This document shows, one piece after another, positions 36,042 through 47,800 of a stretch of 64,000 nucleotides of DNA. The stretch is taken from NCBI GenBank assembly GCA_001792895.1, contig MARA01000060.1, positions 120,549 to 184,548 on the forward strand, read 5' to 3'. Every line of letters begins with the position of its first letter. Position 1 is the stretch's first letter. Both the position numbers and the translations under genes were made by a program. The notes under the pieces were generated by a model, which was not told the DNA's origin, made no database searches, and saw only the letters and a program-made list of their open reading frames with translations. The stretch comes from Lentinus brumalis. Lineage: Eukaryota > Basidiomycota > Agaricomycetes > Polyporales > Polyporaceae.

Positions 36042-37989
36042 ATGGATGCGGGCACAGGTATGTCCCAGTCAGTGTCGCATAGGGTCCTCTTCAATCTCGA
36101 CCTCTTGTACCTTGTCGTCTCCCACCTCTCTCGCCCGCCATGCATCCCCGACGATACCGACGCGGAAGCAGACGAACCGGCCGTTGAAGAGGCGACTCTT
36201 GCACGGGCAGCGCGCGTCTGCAGCACCTTCACCGACCCCGCTCTCGCCGTCCTGTGGTCCTCTCTTCCGACTCTCCTTCCGTTATGGCACGTCCTGGAAC
36301 CGTTGTTGGAAGAGCCCGGAGAATCACGGCCGGCGATGTCCAAATACGTATGTGTTGGTCTCCCTGGTGTGCCCATCTCACAGGACCCGTTGCAGGTCTT
36401 AGTTGATGAGATATCCTCCGCGAATTGGACGCGCTTCTGTCGATATGCTGCGCTCGTTCGTGAGGTTCGCCTGGACGACGTCACTGACGCCCGCATCGGC
36501 GAGTCCGTGTGGCCTTCTCTGCTGCGCAAGTCCGGCGGTCGGTTCCCGGACCTCTTTCCGCGTCTGCAGTCCCTCTCGTACGCGCTTCCCCATCCCTACC
36601 GTCACACGTCGCTTCACCTCCTCTTATTCACGTCCCTGAGGAAGCTCAAGTTGCACTGTCGGTGGCGCAGCGCAAGATGGGGCCCGGAATATCGGCAGGA
36701 AGACGCAGTCAGCACGCTCATCGACACGGCGTGCACGGACTGCCCAGAGCTCGATGATCTAACGCTCACGACGTTCGAGTACCCCCGGGCCCTTTACACG
36801 GCGGCGGAGGGACTGAAGCACAGACTGCGCAGGCTTGACGTTGACACGCTCGAGTTGACCGATTCGGAGACCGTCCAGGCTCTCGCGAATGTAACTACTC
36901 TCGAGCAGCTGCGAGGAATCGATCTCAAGTTTTCTCCGACCGAACGACTCTCTGTCACGGTGGAGCAGTCGAGTCTCAGATAAATCCTGAGTACAGCAGG
37001 TACAGTCGTCGTGGTTTCCTTCCTCCTCCTCTCTCCCTGTGCCCGTGCTCTCTGAGCTCGGCGTCTGCTGACTAAGCCCGCCTCGAGGCTACTCGTCCTC
37101 GTCCTCATCTCTCCTTTCTCCTCTGTCCGTATCCAGACGCCCGGGTCTCCCTACTCCAACGGGGTTCCGCGCCCTCAAGGAACTGTCGATTCTATGCGAC
37201 GCCGCGGAGGACGTGTCGAAGTTCTTGGCATGTGTCATCTCTCCGCTCGAGAGACTGGAGTTATGCTCCCACGCGCCGTCGTCTGCATGGCTGCGGGAGT
37301 TTGCTGTCATAGGCCCGATGGTACAGTCGCTCAAGTCGCTCAAGCTCGAACTCCTGCCCGAGCCGCCTGAGCTACCGTCCGGTAGCCTGCATCTAGCGCA
37401 GCTCGTGGAGCCCCTATCTGGCCTATTCAATCTGGAGGCGTTCTCTCTGCTCGTCAGAGACACCCAACTCGTGACTGACGACTCCTCGTGCAAGGCAGTT
37501 GCGACAGCATGGCCGCGTCTGACTTCGTTCGCACTCGACGGTGGCATGTCCACGTCCACGACCACCCTCCAGGGTCTCGCGCACTTCGCAAAACACTGTC
37601 CCCACCTGCGCACACTCCTCCTCCCGCACCTAGACGACACTCCCGCCGTACTGTCCGACGACACGCTACCTTTTCAGGGCGCTCTGAGACGGCTGTCGTT
37701 CTACCTCATGGAAAACATGAAGATCCTTGATCCGGAGGCGACTGGTCGGGCGGTCCAGTGGCGGCTGTTCCCGGGCCTCGACGTCCAAGGCGCGTGTCGG
37801 ATGCTGCCCGAACACATGATGACTGCCGCGGATGAAGACTATTTTATGCGGGAGGAACACACACCTTCTGATCGGATGAAGAGGGAGGCGGGACATGGAG
37901 CGTGGACGGCGGTTCTCGATGTTGTACAGAAGCTCCAGGTCGGAGGAGCGCGTACTTGTGTCGGACGTGCGGACGGCGCTGGCGAGTAG
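36042..37989 (+). CDS. F-box/LRR-like protein (FBX-D), frame interrupted
   Basis: Close paralogue of FBX-A. ATG at 36042 (MDAGTGMSQSVSHRVLFNLDLL); F-box-like segment LARAARVCSTFTDPALAVLWSSL; intron 36348-36395 with exact GTATGT..GCAG ends; then leucine-rich repeats. The protein matches FBX-A until SVT (ACG at 36957-36959). The next FBX-A residues (GFRALK) resume only at 37162. The 202 bases between (36960-37161) contain an in-frame TAA at 36981-36983 and lack a proper AG acceptor in the needed phase. After 37162 the frame is open to TGA at 37989 (CDAAEDVSKFLACVISPLERLE...). Either a non-standard intron or an inactivating insertion; both halves are otherwise well preserved. Confidence 0.65.
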
Positions 37990-38559
37990 CCTCGTGTATG
38001 AGGTTATCGTACACCGCCCGAGCGTCTGCAAGATCGCCGGGACCCTCGAATAACATATACAACTCTGTGGCACGTACATAGAACGCGACCGAAGTGCTCT
38101 TAAGTACTGTGCGGGTGCGGGATTCGACGGATGCCGACTTGGAGAGGGATGCATTATCCGTACTCGAAGAGTTCTAGTAACATACTAACTATAGCACGAC
38201 TTTAACATGCCTCCACGAGCGCAGATTTCTCAGAGAATGGCTTGTCGACAGTCCGCTCAACGATAAGGTTGACAAGATGCGTCCCGAGCTCAGGGCGCCT
38301 ATCCTGCACGCCTCTTGCTTCCTGCCACTACCTCGTCTCGCTCCTTTTCGTCACTCAACTTCACTGGCACACTCCAGTCAGCTGCTGTGTAGGTGAAGAC
38401 GCTGCGTGTTCACCTCCACACAGAAGCGCTCGTTCTCGCCCGGCGCCGATGCGCAACGCGTCGTCAACGCGTCAGAGTCCAATCAGAGCTCGCCGAGCCT
38501 CCAACGAAGGAGTTGAGATACATATGTGCGACCGTTTCCCGCGTGCCCTAATTTTAGGT
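37990..38559. other. Intergenic, no gene seen
   Basis: No recognisable coding sequence between FBX-D and the F-box relic. Confidence 0.4.
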
Positions 38560-38840
38560 CTTGCAGAGCTGACGTATCCCATCACAGGTCCAGGTCCTGT
38601 TTCTGTCGGTCTGCGCGATCTCGAAGTGTTCTCGCTCCTCGTGAGAGACACGGAGCCGGTGAGTGAAGACTCTGCGTTCGAGGCCGCCGCGATTGAAGTA
38701 CGACCCCGACTGATCTCATTCGCGCTCGAGGGCGGGGCGTCTCGTGTGGTCAGCGACTGCCGTCACAGAGCGCGCTGAGGTGGTTGTCCTTCTATCGGCG
38801 CATGGATGATGGATCGCTGGGAGCCACTGGCGCCGGCTGA
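38560..38840 (+). pseudogene. F-box/LRR relic
   Basis: LRDLEVFSLLVRDTEPVSEDSAFEA and RPRLISFALEGGAS (about 38605-38740) match FBX-A LRNLEVFSLLVRDTKLVAEDSSFEA and WPRLTSFALDGGVL. ALRWLSFYRRMDDG follows in another frame (about 38770) and matches ALRRLSFYLMHDMN. The rest of the gene is missing. Frameshift plus truncation mark it as a relic of a fourth family member. Confidence 0.7.
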
Positions 38841-39237
38841 TTCTGCGAGCAACATGTGAGAACAGATATCATAGCGCCGATCTTATGCTGTCTCCGTCCA
38901 ACAACGACCCACTCTTCCCCCATCGCTTCTGCACCTACACCCGCACGCACAACAACCTTCGTACTTGACTCCTGCTGTTTGCGCCCCCGGTCTTCCGCAT
39001 CTTGATCTCACAGATCACGTATCCGCGATTGGGCCGCCCCTTCCCACCGTATCTCGGGCAGCCCTCCCAAACCCGTTACCGAAGCATACTCACCACCTAC
39101 GCTTGGAGCATTTGCTCTCAATCGCTACTCGCCACGCGCTTGGGTACTAGCCTCGTACAAGGTTCGGCAAGTAAGTACTCCCTCTGGTGCTGAGCAACCG
39201 TTTCCTGACCGCTACCTATCTGCAGGAATCAGTACCC
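38841..39237. other. Intergenic, leader of HET gene
   Basis: No gene. A probable leader intron of the HET gene ends at CTGCAG just before GAATCAGTACCCATG. Confidence 0.4.
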
Positions 39238-41139
39238 ATGTGGCTCCTCAGTACCGATCGCGCAGAGCTCCACTTGTTTCCCTCGCCCGAGGAGGTCGAT
39301 GATGGCTACGCAACCCTCTCGCACGTATGGGACAAGACCGAGCAATCGTTCCAGGACGTCCGGAAGATACAGGAACGGTGCGCTTCGGACGGCACGAATC
39401 CTCGCGATTTCGTGTGCGAGAAGATCAGGCGGTGCTGCGAGCTCGCCGAGAGTCATGGCTACAAGTGGGTGTGGATCGATACCTGCTGCATCGACAAGAC
39501 GAGCAGCACGGAGCTCTCGGAGGCTATTAACTCCATGTTCCGCTACTACGCCCTCTCGAGCATCTGTTACGGGTATTTACGGGATGTGGAGTGCCCAGAG
39601 GACTACGACGACTTCAAATGGCGCCAACGCCTCCTGCGGAGCATCTGGTTCCAGCGTGGTTGGACGCTGCAAGAGCTCATCGCTCCCCGCTTCTTCCTTT
39701 TCGTCTCCAAGTCGTGGGAGGTCCTCCGAAGCAAAGCAGAGTTCGCATCGGACATCCAAAAGGCGACGAGGATCCCCGCCGCCGTGCTACGGATCGAAAT
39801 CAGTCACACAACATACAGTATCTCCCAGCGCATGTCTTGGTTAGGACTGCGGAAGACAACGCGGTTAGAGGACGAAGCGTATTGCCTTCTTGGAATATTC
39901 GACGTCCACATGCCTGCACTCTACGGAGAGGGGGGCAATGCATTCCAGAGGTTACAAGAGGCGATCATGAGGCAGTCGGTGGACACAACGCTCTTCGCAT
40001 GGGGGATCGAGCCAGACGATCCACATACGGACGACCCGAGTCGCTCATGCCTCCTAGCTCGGGCGCCGTCGGCTTTCGTGTGGTCTCATAATCTCGTTTA
40101 CGTCCCTCTGCAACACGTGTGGCGACTACACCTTCCACCGCAGCAGCAAAACATATCAGAGTCTGTAGGGCGCGATATCGAGGGTGCCCAAGACATGTCG
40201 CTATCCGTCACTCCGCATGGAGTCCTCGCCTATATTCCCATCATCACATACCAGAACATTGTTTTTGCGGATCTCTTCTGGTGTAGCGAGGAGGGGGTGG
40301 CCTGGCCCGCAGACCACGCACGTCCGACCAGCCGTCTCCTGCTTTGCCTTGCCAAAGACCCGGACACTCTGGCGGGACCGTCATCTCGCCGAAAATCGTA
40401 CATCGTTGATGCTTCTCGGCTTCTATGGATAGAACCGCCACAGAAATCCCTTGAATACGTGATTCTTGGACGGCGCGCCCGCGGTTCCTGGCAGACGGTC
40501 CTCATCAGGCATCGACCGCCTCCTCATCGACTTCCGGGTCAGCTACTGTTGGCAGATCCCCGTACACCATTCATCCCGGCTGTGCCAGGGCAGCTTGTCG
40601 TTGATACGCCGTTCCGCTTCGACGAAATTCACATTCAAAAGTTTCGTCGGCAATTTGGGGCAAACAGTTTGAAGATCCAGCAATCGGGCCCGATGACGGC
40701 GTACATTTTCGCCGACAAGGGCTTCATGAGGACGCGGGTTATCGTGATCCAGGTCGGGACTTGTGATCGTGTTGCGAAGCTCGACCGAGAGCCGCAGCCT
40801 CCCGCGAGTCGTACCGCCGTATGGGCGACAGTACTAGTCGACGCCATCCTCAGGCTATCGGCTACCTCTCAGTCGGATGCGATCGTAGCGGAGCTGTTGG
40901 AGGATAGTCAAGTATCGGCTACCTCTCAGTCGGATGCGACCGTAGCGGAGCTGTTGGAGGATAGTCAACACAACTGTCTCAAGGATCACGTCTCGAACTG
41001 GTCGGATTACCGGAAAAGCTTCGACCTGGGCGGTCAGCTTCCGGAGAGAGCTGCCCGGGTGTCCCTGGCATTTACACGCTGCCCCATCAATCCTCGACGG
41101 ACCCTCATAATGGAAGCGTCATACAGTGCTGACGGTTGA
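39238..41139 (+). CDS. HET-domain protein (heterokaryon incompatibility)
   Basis: Predicted 633 residues, uninterrupted. The ATG at 39238 (MWLLSTDRAELHLFPSPEEV) is preferred because this N-terminus is typical of basidiomycete HET proteins and a leader acceptor precedes it; an in-frame Met at 39187 exists. The HET domain occupies about residues 20-160, with signature blocks YATLSHVWD, WVWIDTCCIDK, SEAINSMFRYY and RGWTLQELIAP. LEDEAYCLLGIFDVHMPALYGEGG follows, the C-terminal motif of the HET-E/HET-D group. HET proteins trigger death when incompatible hyphae fuse. No NACHT or WD repeats follow; the C-terminal half is uncharacterised and holds a perfect 19-residue tandem duplication. Subtelomeric location suits a fast-evolving allorecognition gene. 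Confidence 0.88.
   Translation: MWLLSTDRAELHLFPSPEEVDDGYATLSHVWDKTEQSFQDVRKIQERCASDGTNPRDFVCEKIRRCCELAESHGYKWVWIDTCCIDKTSSTELSEAINSMFRYYALSSICYGYLRDVECPEDYDDFKWRQRLLRSIWFQRGWTLQELIAPRFFLFVSKSWEVLRSKAEFASDIQKATRIPAAVLRIEISHTTYSISQRMSWLGLRKTTRLEDEAYCLLGIFDVHMPALYGEGGNAFQRLQEAIMRQSVDTTLFAWGIEPDDPHTDDPSRSCLLARAPSAFVWSHNLVYVPLQHVWRLHLPPQQQNISESVGRDIEGAQDMSLSVTPHGVLAYIPIITYQNIVFADLFWCSEEGVAWPADHARPTSRLLLCLAKDPDTLAGPSSRRKSYIVDASRLLWIEPPQKSLEYVILGRRARGSWQTVLIRHRPPPHRLPGQLLLADPRTPFIPAVPGQLVVDTPFRFDEIHIQKFRRQFGANSLKIQQSGPMTAYIFADKGFMRTRVIVIQVGTCDRVAKLDREPQPPASRTAVWATVLVDAILRLSATSQSDAIVAELLEDSQVSATSQSDATVAELLEDSQHNCLKDHVSNWSDYRKSFDLGGQLPERAARVSLAFTRCPINPRRTLIMEASYSADG
40861..40974 (+). repeat. 57-base tandem duplication inside HET gene
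   Basis: Two units of 57 bases (40861-40917 and 40918-40974) encoding ATSQSDAIVAELLEDSQ and ATSQSDATVAELLEDSQ. They are nearly identical in DNA (GCGATCG versus GCGACCG), so the duplication is young and in frame. Confidence 0.85.
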
Positions 41140-41660
41140 ACTTGACAGGTTCGTCGCACTTTCAACGTACGCAGGGAACGCAGCTCGAGACGTGCTGACG
41201 ACGTCTTCTTTTTTAGTAGCACTGGGACGGCGGGGCTCGATGACCTCGGCACACACAGCCGGTCCAGCTGGTATGGACTGGCTGGCGACCTCAGCTTGTC
41301 AAAGGCTGGGCGCGCTCGCGGGTATAAAGCTGGTCGAGTCGAGTCGAGACGTGCCGCGGCACTGCGGCCACACTGTACTAGTACACACGACATTCGGGGA
41401 GTCGCAGACAGGAATCAGGGCAAGGAGGTCCGAGGGGCAGGCCGGTCTTGTGCTGCGAATCGCGAGTCAAAGTCAAGTCAGACCGCGAACGAGCAAAAGG
41501 ATCAGTAGAGAACCTGAACGGTCATCGCTAGAGGTCTAGCGTCGTGCGCCTAAGGGAGTATCGGGGTGAAGTCTCCATAGATTCGCGGTCATTCCCCGAC
41601 CAATGCTTATCTACTAGTAACAAGAATGACCGACAGCGAATCAATTTCCTGAAACGGTCG
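41140..41660. other. Intergenic, no gene seen
   Basis: Convergent 3' regions of the HET gene and the kinase-like pseudogene. Nothing recognised. Confidence 0.4.
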
Positions 41661-42560
41661 TCAGTACGCCGTGCTCACCACGCGAACGAAACAGCCCAAC
41701 ATACTGCCAAAGCCGAGACAACTCCAGAGAATGCGTAGCTCCTGGCAATCCCACATCAAGCAGTCGTAGCCGAACTGCTGTATATCCGCCTTGATGTCGT
41801 CCGCCGCGACCCCGTTCTCCACCAGGGGGCAGTCGTGCACCTCCGCCTTGTCGAAGCCGACGAATCGGGCGACGGGAGCGGGCGGCGGGCCGAGCGCGAT
41901 GGTCCGCGAGAGGTACTCGATGTCGTTGTGCGTCGCCCCGGCGGCGTGCAGCTTGTATGCGGCGACTAGGATGCCCTTTCTGCAGGGCGAGTCACGAGCA
42001 ATCCGTGGTCGACATCCGGCGATACGTAGTAAGCATTCAGAGTTACTTATCTTATGGATGTCGGACACGCACGCACCGGAATTCTTCGGATCGGAAGCAG
42101 GCGCCACCTGATGACGGGCCGCAGTACTCCTCGAGCATGACGTGTGCGAGCTCGCCGTCTACGCGGCCGATGTACAAACCGTAGACCCGGGGAACGACCG
42201 TGCCTTGCAGCGCTTTCAGCTTGGTGTGGTAGATCTCCACCTCATGCGCGAGGGACGGGATACACGGGTCCCATGCGATCTTGCACACGGCGATGCCGCA
42301 CGGGACGTCGTGCTCGTCGAAGAGGTCTACTTGGTACACTCGGATCTGCGGTCTTCTGGTCGGGAGACGTTTGGTGACCTTCGCGTTTAGAACCTGCCAG
42401 TGCCCGCTCGAGCGTTCAAAGCGTCCCAGGAGACCGCCGCTATCGGGTCCCGATGTCGCTGCCAGGGTGAGAGTCCGCACGGTGACTTCGGAGCTCTCTG
42501 GGTCGGTGTCGCTGGACTTGACCGTGCCTCGAGCGAAGTGGGGAATCGCAGGATGTCCAT
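41661..42560 (-). pseudogene. Kinase-like gene copy 1, frameshifted near its start
   Basis: Inverted paralogue of the intact copy at 50486-51314. The ATG at 42560 gives MDILRFP, but one G is missing from a short run at about 42541 compared with copy 2 (FP-DFVRGTVKSSD), shifting the frame. Downstream the copy-2 frame is open: ADSGG-like linker, VLNAKVTKRLPTRRPQIRVYQVDL, GIAVCKIAWDPCIPSLAHEVEIYHTKLKALQGTVVPRVYGLYIG and LEEYCGPSSGG. The same intron phase follows, then ILVAAYKLHAAGATHNDIEYLSRTIAL and ARFVGFDKAEVHDCP. The C-terminus differs and runs to 41661. A later start (MRTLTLAATSG, 42480) could rescue most of the protein. Confidence 0.65.
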
Positions 42561-44804
42561 GACGACTGTGTTGGGTAGGAGCTGTATCGAGGAAGAGAAG
42601 CGTTCAGGGTAAGAGTGGGTGTTGCGCTGAGAATATGGCTTGCGTAGGGACCGCCCGTTACGTATCGTGCGAACGATGGGACGGTCACTACTACTGTCAG
42701 TGTCACCGATGATGTTGCAAGTTCGAGTTGCGCGAGAATTTGGGAGGCGTGCCGGCGGTGCATCGCGCACGAGCGATCCCCTGCTGGTAGTCTCGACTAT
42801 TAGCCCAAGTGTGCGAGCGGCGGCGACCTGAGACGAGCCGGGAGGAGGTACACTCACAGAGAGACCTTCAAGAGGATGAACAGAGGCGACTCGTTGATGG
42901 TGACAGTCGGGCGCGGACCGGGAGGACATTTGCTGGGTATTGACGTAGCGTCGCAGACATGTGATAGCAATAGACCTGCCATCGGGGCGTGCAGCGACCG
43001 AGTGCGGGGGATTGAGGGCGTAGAAGATGAATGATTCGGAAGACCGACGACCGGATTTTCTGAGGCTGAGGTCCCTTTTGTCCGAGACGAGCACGCTCGA
43101 GCGGGGGGAAGGATGCACGTACCCAAGTTTAGAAGAGGCACGGGATGGATGCACACGGCGATGGCATGAAGTTTACATGGCGGGAGCAGTCGCAAGAGAT
43201 GGGAGCAGACGTACCTGTCTGTGTGCTGGCGTATATAGCGGTAGGTGATAGTCAGGATGATGAGATGTGGAGCTCGCGGCCGGCGAGAGGCATTTTGACA
43301 ATGCATGTGGATCAAGCTGTTGCATTCGTCGCTCGAGGAGGCCGGTCCAGGTTGGGGAATTGCGGTCGGGGGTGAGGCAGGGCCGACGCAAGGGGCCGAC
43401 TCGGAGACATCTTCGAGATAGAATGAGGAGACGGCCATGGGTTGCGACGCGTCGAGGATTGAACGCAGGGAGGAGGTATGTGATGTATGCATTCACCATC
43501 GGAGAGAAGTTCAAGGAGCCTCGGCGATACATAAAAGTGCCGTACATGCGTCCGAGAGACTGTCGCGGGTATGCGAGTGGCCAGAGTGCGCGAGGACGTG
43601 TACGACCGTGTACGACGAGGAAGGGACAGCGAAGGCGACAGGAGGCAAGAACAGACAGACGGAGCGAGCCGGGCAGACGGAGAACGAGCACTTACCAGAG
43701 GCATGGACCCCTCGCAATCTGTTGCCAGTACTTAGCTACCGTGCGTGCTGCCGTGGTTGGTGCGTCGAGCAGTCTATAGAGACGAGGGCAGCCTGCATGG
43801 CACTTGGATTGCGAGCATGACCAGTAACCTTCGTCGCTCGAGTGTGCGGACACAGGTTGAGTTTGCATGAACGGCGCTGGTAGGAGGCCTGATATGAGGA
43901 AGGGGGAGGAACGCACTCGGGGAGCTTTACGATCGGTAGCGGCTATGGATTGCGACTTGTGGGCGGTGAGAACAAACTAGTCAGGGAGCAAATACGCGAT
44001 GTACAGTCGAAGAGCTCGAAATCCGGAGAGCTGTACATGCAGACAAGACACTGGGTAGACAGAGGGTAAGAGGTGCGTGTCGCGAGAGTTGATGGAACAT
44101 TGCCCGGGATGGAGGACAGAGCAGGGAGCGCGTCCAGGAAGGGCGGAAGCCTAGACGCAGAACGGTGCCGACCGTACTGCGCGTGTGGTGTGTATGGGGA
44201 CTGTGAGGGAAGAGACGGGAGGTAATTGTACGCGCAGGCTGTCAGCAGCGTGTGCGGCGCAAGTCTGTTATAGTGAAGGTCGGACAGAGCTGTAGAGAGC
44301 CGAGGAAAGTCAGCAATGCACAAACACTTACCCGTACGACCGCAGGTCAGAGGAGGAGGAGGAGGAGGAGGAGGAGGAGGAGTAACTTTAGCGTGGGACT
44401 GAGCAGGGTGTAGACGAGGCAGGATCCACTCGGACGATCTGAAGCGGGTAGACAATCGGCCACAATGCATGAGGTGCGACTGAAGGGCGTTGAGCAGACA
44501 TCAAATAGCAGGAGAGCGGTACATCGAGACAGAACGGGTATCGCGGGGCAGACAGACTCGGAGGTAGCGCGTCTTGGGAGGGGTTGGGAGAATGACGGTG
44601 AGCAATAACCGAGCGGGGCAGACGACAGCGAGACCGAGCACAGCGCACTAACCTGCTAATGACAATTTGTAAGTCGTGCGCTGGGAGAGCGAGGAGAGAG
44701 AAGCGAGAGCGGGACGGCTGGTAGCACGAGGCAACCCTAACCCTGCGCCCCACGTGGCGAGGCAATCAGCCCGCCCTCTGCTCTCTGTCTTGGACGCATC
44801 CACC
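42561..44804. other. Long intergenic region with (AGG)n tract
   Basis: About 2.2 kb. The part next to the kinase-like copy (to about 42700) is shared with the sequence upstream of copy 2. The rest has many overlapping ORFs rich in Arg, Pro and Ser without recognisable domains. A perfect AGG microsatellite lies at about 44350-44382. Confidence 0.45.
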
Positions 44805-47800
44805 ATGGCCGACGTCGCTGTCCCCGCAGAGGTCACCGCAGAGATCACCCAGATCCTCTCCAACCTCGTCCTCGGCGACAATGCCCTCCGCCACAGGTAC
44901 GTCGCGCCTCCGTGCATCGATCCCCGCTGACCCAGCCCAGCGCCGAGCAGGCCGTCGACGAGAGACTCGCACACACCCCCGACCTCTACCTCCTCGCCAT
45001 CGCGCAGTTCGCCACCTCTGCCGACACCGAGCTCGTGAGTCCCCGCCCCTCTCTCCCTGGCTTCGCTCACGCGCGCGCCCGAAGATGCGCTCCTTCTCGC
45101 TCGTCCTCCTCCGCCGCCTTCTCTTCCGCCCCGCAAACGCACAACGCGTCCCCCTCTACGACCACCTCGGCTCCCAGGCCATCCATACCCTCCAGCGCAT
45201 CCTCCTACACTCCCTCCTTTACGAGCCCGCCCCCGTCGTCCGCCGCAAGACCGTCGACTCCGTCACCGATCTCTCCAACAATGCCATGAAGCGCGGCCAT
45301 CCCTGGCCCGCTCTCCAGCCCCAGGTCTTCGCCATGGCTGACAGCCCCGACGTCCTCACGCGCGAGGCCGCCTTCCGCGTCTTCGCTGGCTGCCCCAATC
45401 TCATCATCGACCTTCAAACGGATGCCGTCGTAGCAATTCTGCAGAAGGGACTCCAGGACCCCCAGAGCACCGAGGTGAGTCGCGTTCCCTGTCTTCTTGT
45501 CGCTATGCACCGGTGCTATCATGCTCCGGTGCCCCCTTCTTGCTTCTGATACGCCTCGCCCCATATCATCATCGGGCGTCCTTCTCCCCGGCTGCGCGCG
45601 CGGTGTCTTTGTCGTTCGCGCGGGTCTACCCTCCCACTCGTCTTCTCCTCCGCAAGTGCTGCCGTTATTCCTGACGATGGTCTCCCCGTCGACCGGGTCC
45701 CTGCGCACATACTTCATGAGTGATTTGGCACGCGTCTCTTATCGTCGTGCTCGCGTACAGTTTTCGTACATCCGAAAGCATACAGCTGATGCAGCCACCG
45801 ACGTGTGCTACGACATGCTCGAGCTCTGCTAAGCGCGATCTGGTAGCGATGACTCGCGGACTTTCGAAACTTCACGCTACGACAGTGCCGCACCCCCGCG
45901 CAGGCCCGTCTCCTCGGACTTCAGACAAGGTCCCTCCCGACGACGCGTCCTTGCCCCGGTTGCAGGGTTCACGCGTTCGGCGGCCTTGCTTTGCGGTGCG
46001 CAGTGTGCACGAATGTCTCCATGCTCCTGCCCAAGTGTGTGTTGCGCATACACAGTGCTCCATGTGCGATGCAAGACATCCCCGCTTCGTCTCGACGTAC
46101 GAGTCTCACTGCTGCGGTGCGTTTGCGTCGAAACAGAGAGGCTGAATCGCTGTGTCTCGTTTATACCGTTGCCTACGCTCCAGATGCTGACTCCGTCCTC
46201 GCTAGGTCCGGCTAGCATCCCTGCGCGCATCTGTCGCGTTCCTCACCGCGCTGGACATCAACGCGCAAGCGCAGGCCCTCGCGCTGCTCTACCCGATGCT
46301 GAACACGCTCCCGTCCGTCCCGCGCCCGCAGCAGCCCGCGTTCCTGTCCGTGCTCACCGAGCTCGCGGGCTCGAACGCGCACCTCTTCCGCCCGCATATC
46401 CCCGCGCTGCTCAAGTTCCTCCCGTCGCTGCTGCTGCCCGTCGTCGACGCCGGGCCCACGCCGACGGTCGCGCGCCCGAACCCCGGCGGCGGGAGCTCGT
46501 TCGCGTTCCCGCCGGTCGCCACGAGCACGAACGGGGACGCGGAGAAGGAGCCGGTGGGCGAGGACGACGAGGTGCGGAAGGCGGCGCTCGAGTTCATGAC
46601 GACGCTCAGCGAGAGCAAGCCCGGGATGCTGCGCGGTGAGCCGGCGTGGGTCGAGATCGTCGTGCGCGGGTGCCTCGAGGGCATGGGCGAGATCCCGGAG
46701 GACGACACGGAGACGTGGCTCGAGGCGGACCCCGCGGAGGACCCGACGGACGACTCGTACCCGCACACGTACGAGCAGTCGCTCGATCGCGTCGCGTGTG
46801 CGCTGGGCGGGCAGGCTGTCCTCCCGCCTGCGTTCACGTTCATCCCCGCTATGCTTGCGAGCCATGATTGGCGGCTACGACATGCGGGCTTGATGGCTAT
46901 TGCGTCTATTGCGGAGGGAACGAGCAAGGTCATGCAGGGCGAACTTGGTAAGGTCATCGAGTGCGTCGACTGTCCTCTTCTCTATTCCTCCTCTGGTCCG
47001 ACGGTGCGCTTACATCCATCGCAGTCTCGTCATTCCTGCGTTTAGCGATCCACATCCACGCGTGCGCTATGCGGCGTGCCAGTGCATGTAAGTCTTCGAG
47101 CTGAGCTAATATCACGAGTTCGGTCTAACACAGATACTCTAGTGGACAGCTCTGCACAGATCTCGAGGTTCGCATCGTCTTCTCTGATTATCGTCGACAC
47201 CTCATCTCATAGCTGTGCAGGAAGTGGTACAGGAAAAGTTCCACGGCCCCATCTTCGCGGCCCTCATCCCCGCGCTCGAAGCCCCCGAAGCCCGGTACGT
47301 CCCTCCCATCGTATCCGCGTCTCTCGTTCCCACATCGACCTGAATCAACGCAGAGTACACGCACACGCGGCGGCGGCGCTGATCAACTTCTGCGAGGGCG
47401 TCGAGCGTGACACGCTCATCCCGTACCTGGACTCGATCGTCGAGCGCCTGCTGAAGCTGCTCAACCCGGCTGCGACGGACGCGTCGAAGCAGCCGAAGCG
47501 GTACGTCCAGGAGCAGGTGATTACAACGCTTGCGATGGTCGCGGATGCGAGCGAGGCGACGTTCGCCAAGGTATGTCCGTCACCGTTCTGGTGCTGTGAT
47601 GACGATACTGACCAGTGCGTTTATGGATGTAGCATTATTCGTCGATTATGCCGTTGTTGCTGAACGTCATGCAGAACGCGAATGGGCCCGAATACAGGAA
47701 GTTGCGAGTGAAGGCTATGGAGTGCGCGGGTCTCATCGGTGCGTCTCCGTTAGTGCGATTCCCCCATCCACCTCGTTGATCGTCGCTCGTAGCTATCGCG

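Noticed and set aside
44741..44752. CCCTAACCCTG-like string resembling an interstitial telomere
   Set aside because: Less than two units; expected by chance.
45986..46639. Plus-strand ORF of 217 codons rich in Arg and Ala
   Set aside because: Alternative frame of the karyopherin exon and the long intron; no domain.
46212..46957. Two minus-strand ORFs of about 220 codons
   Set aside because: Antisense to a GC-rich karyopherin exon with clear HEAT homology on the plus strand.
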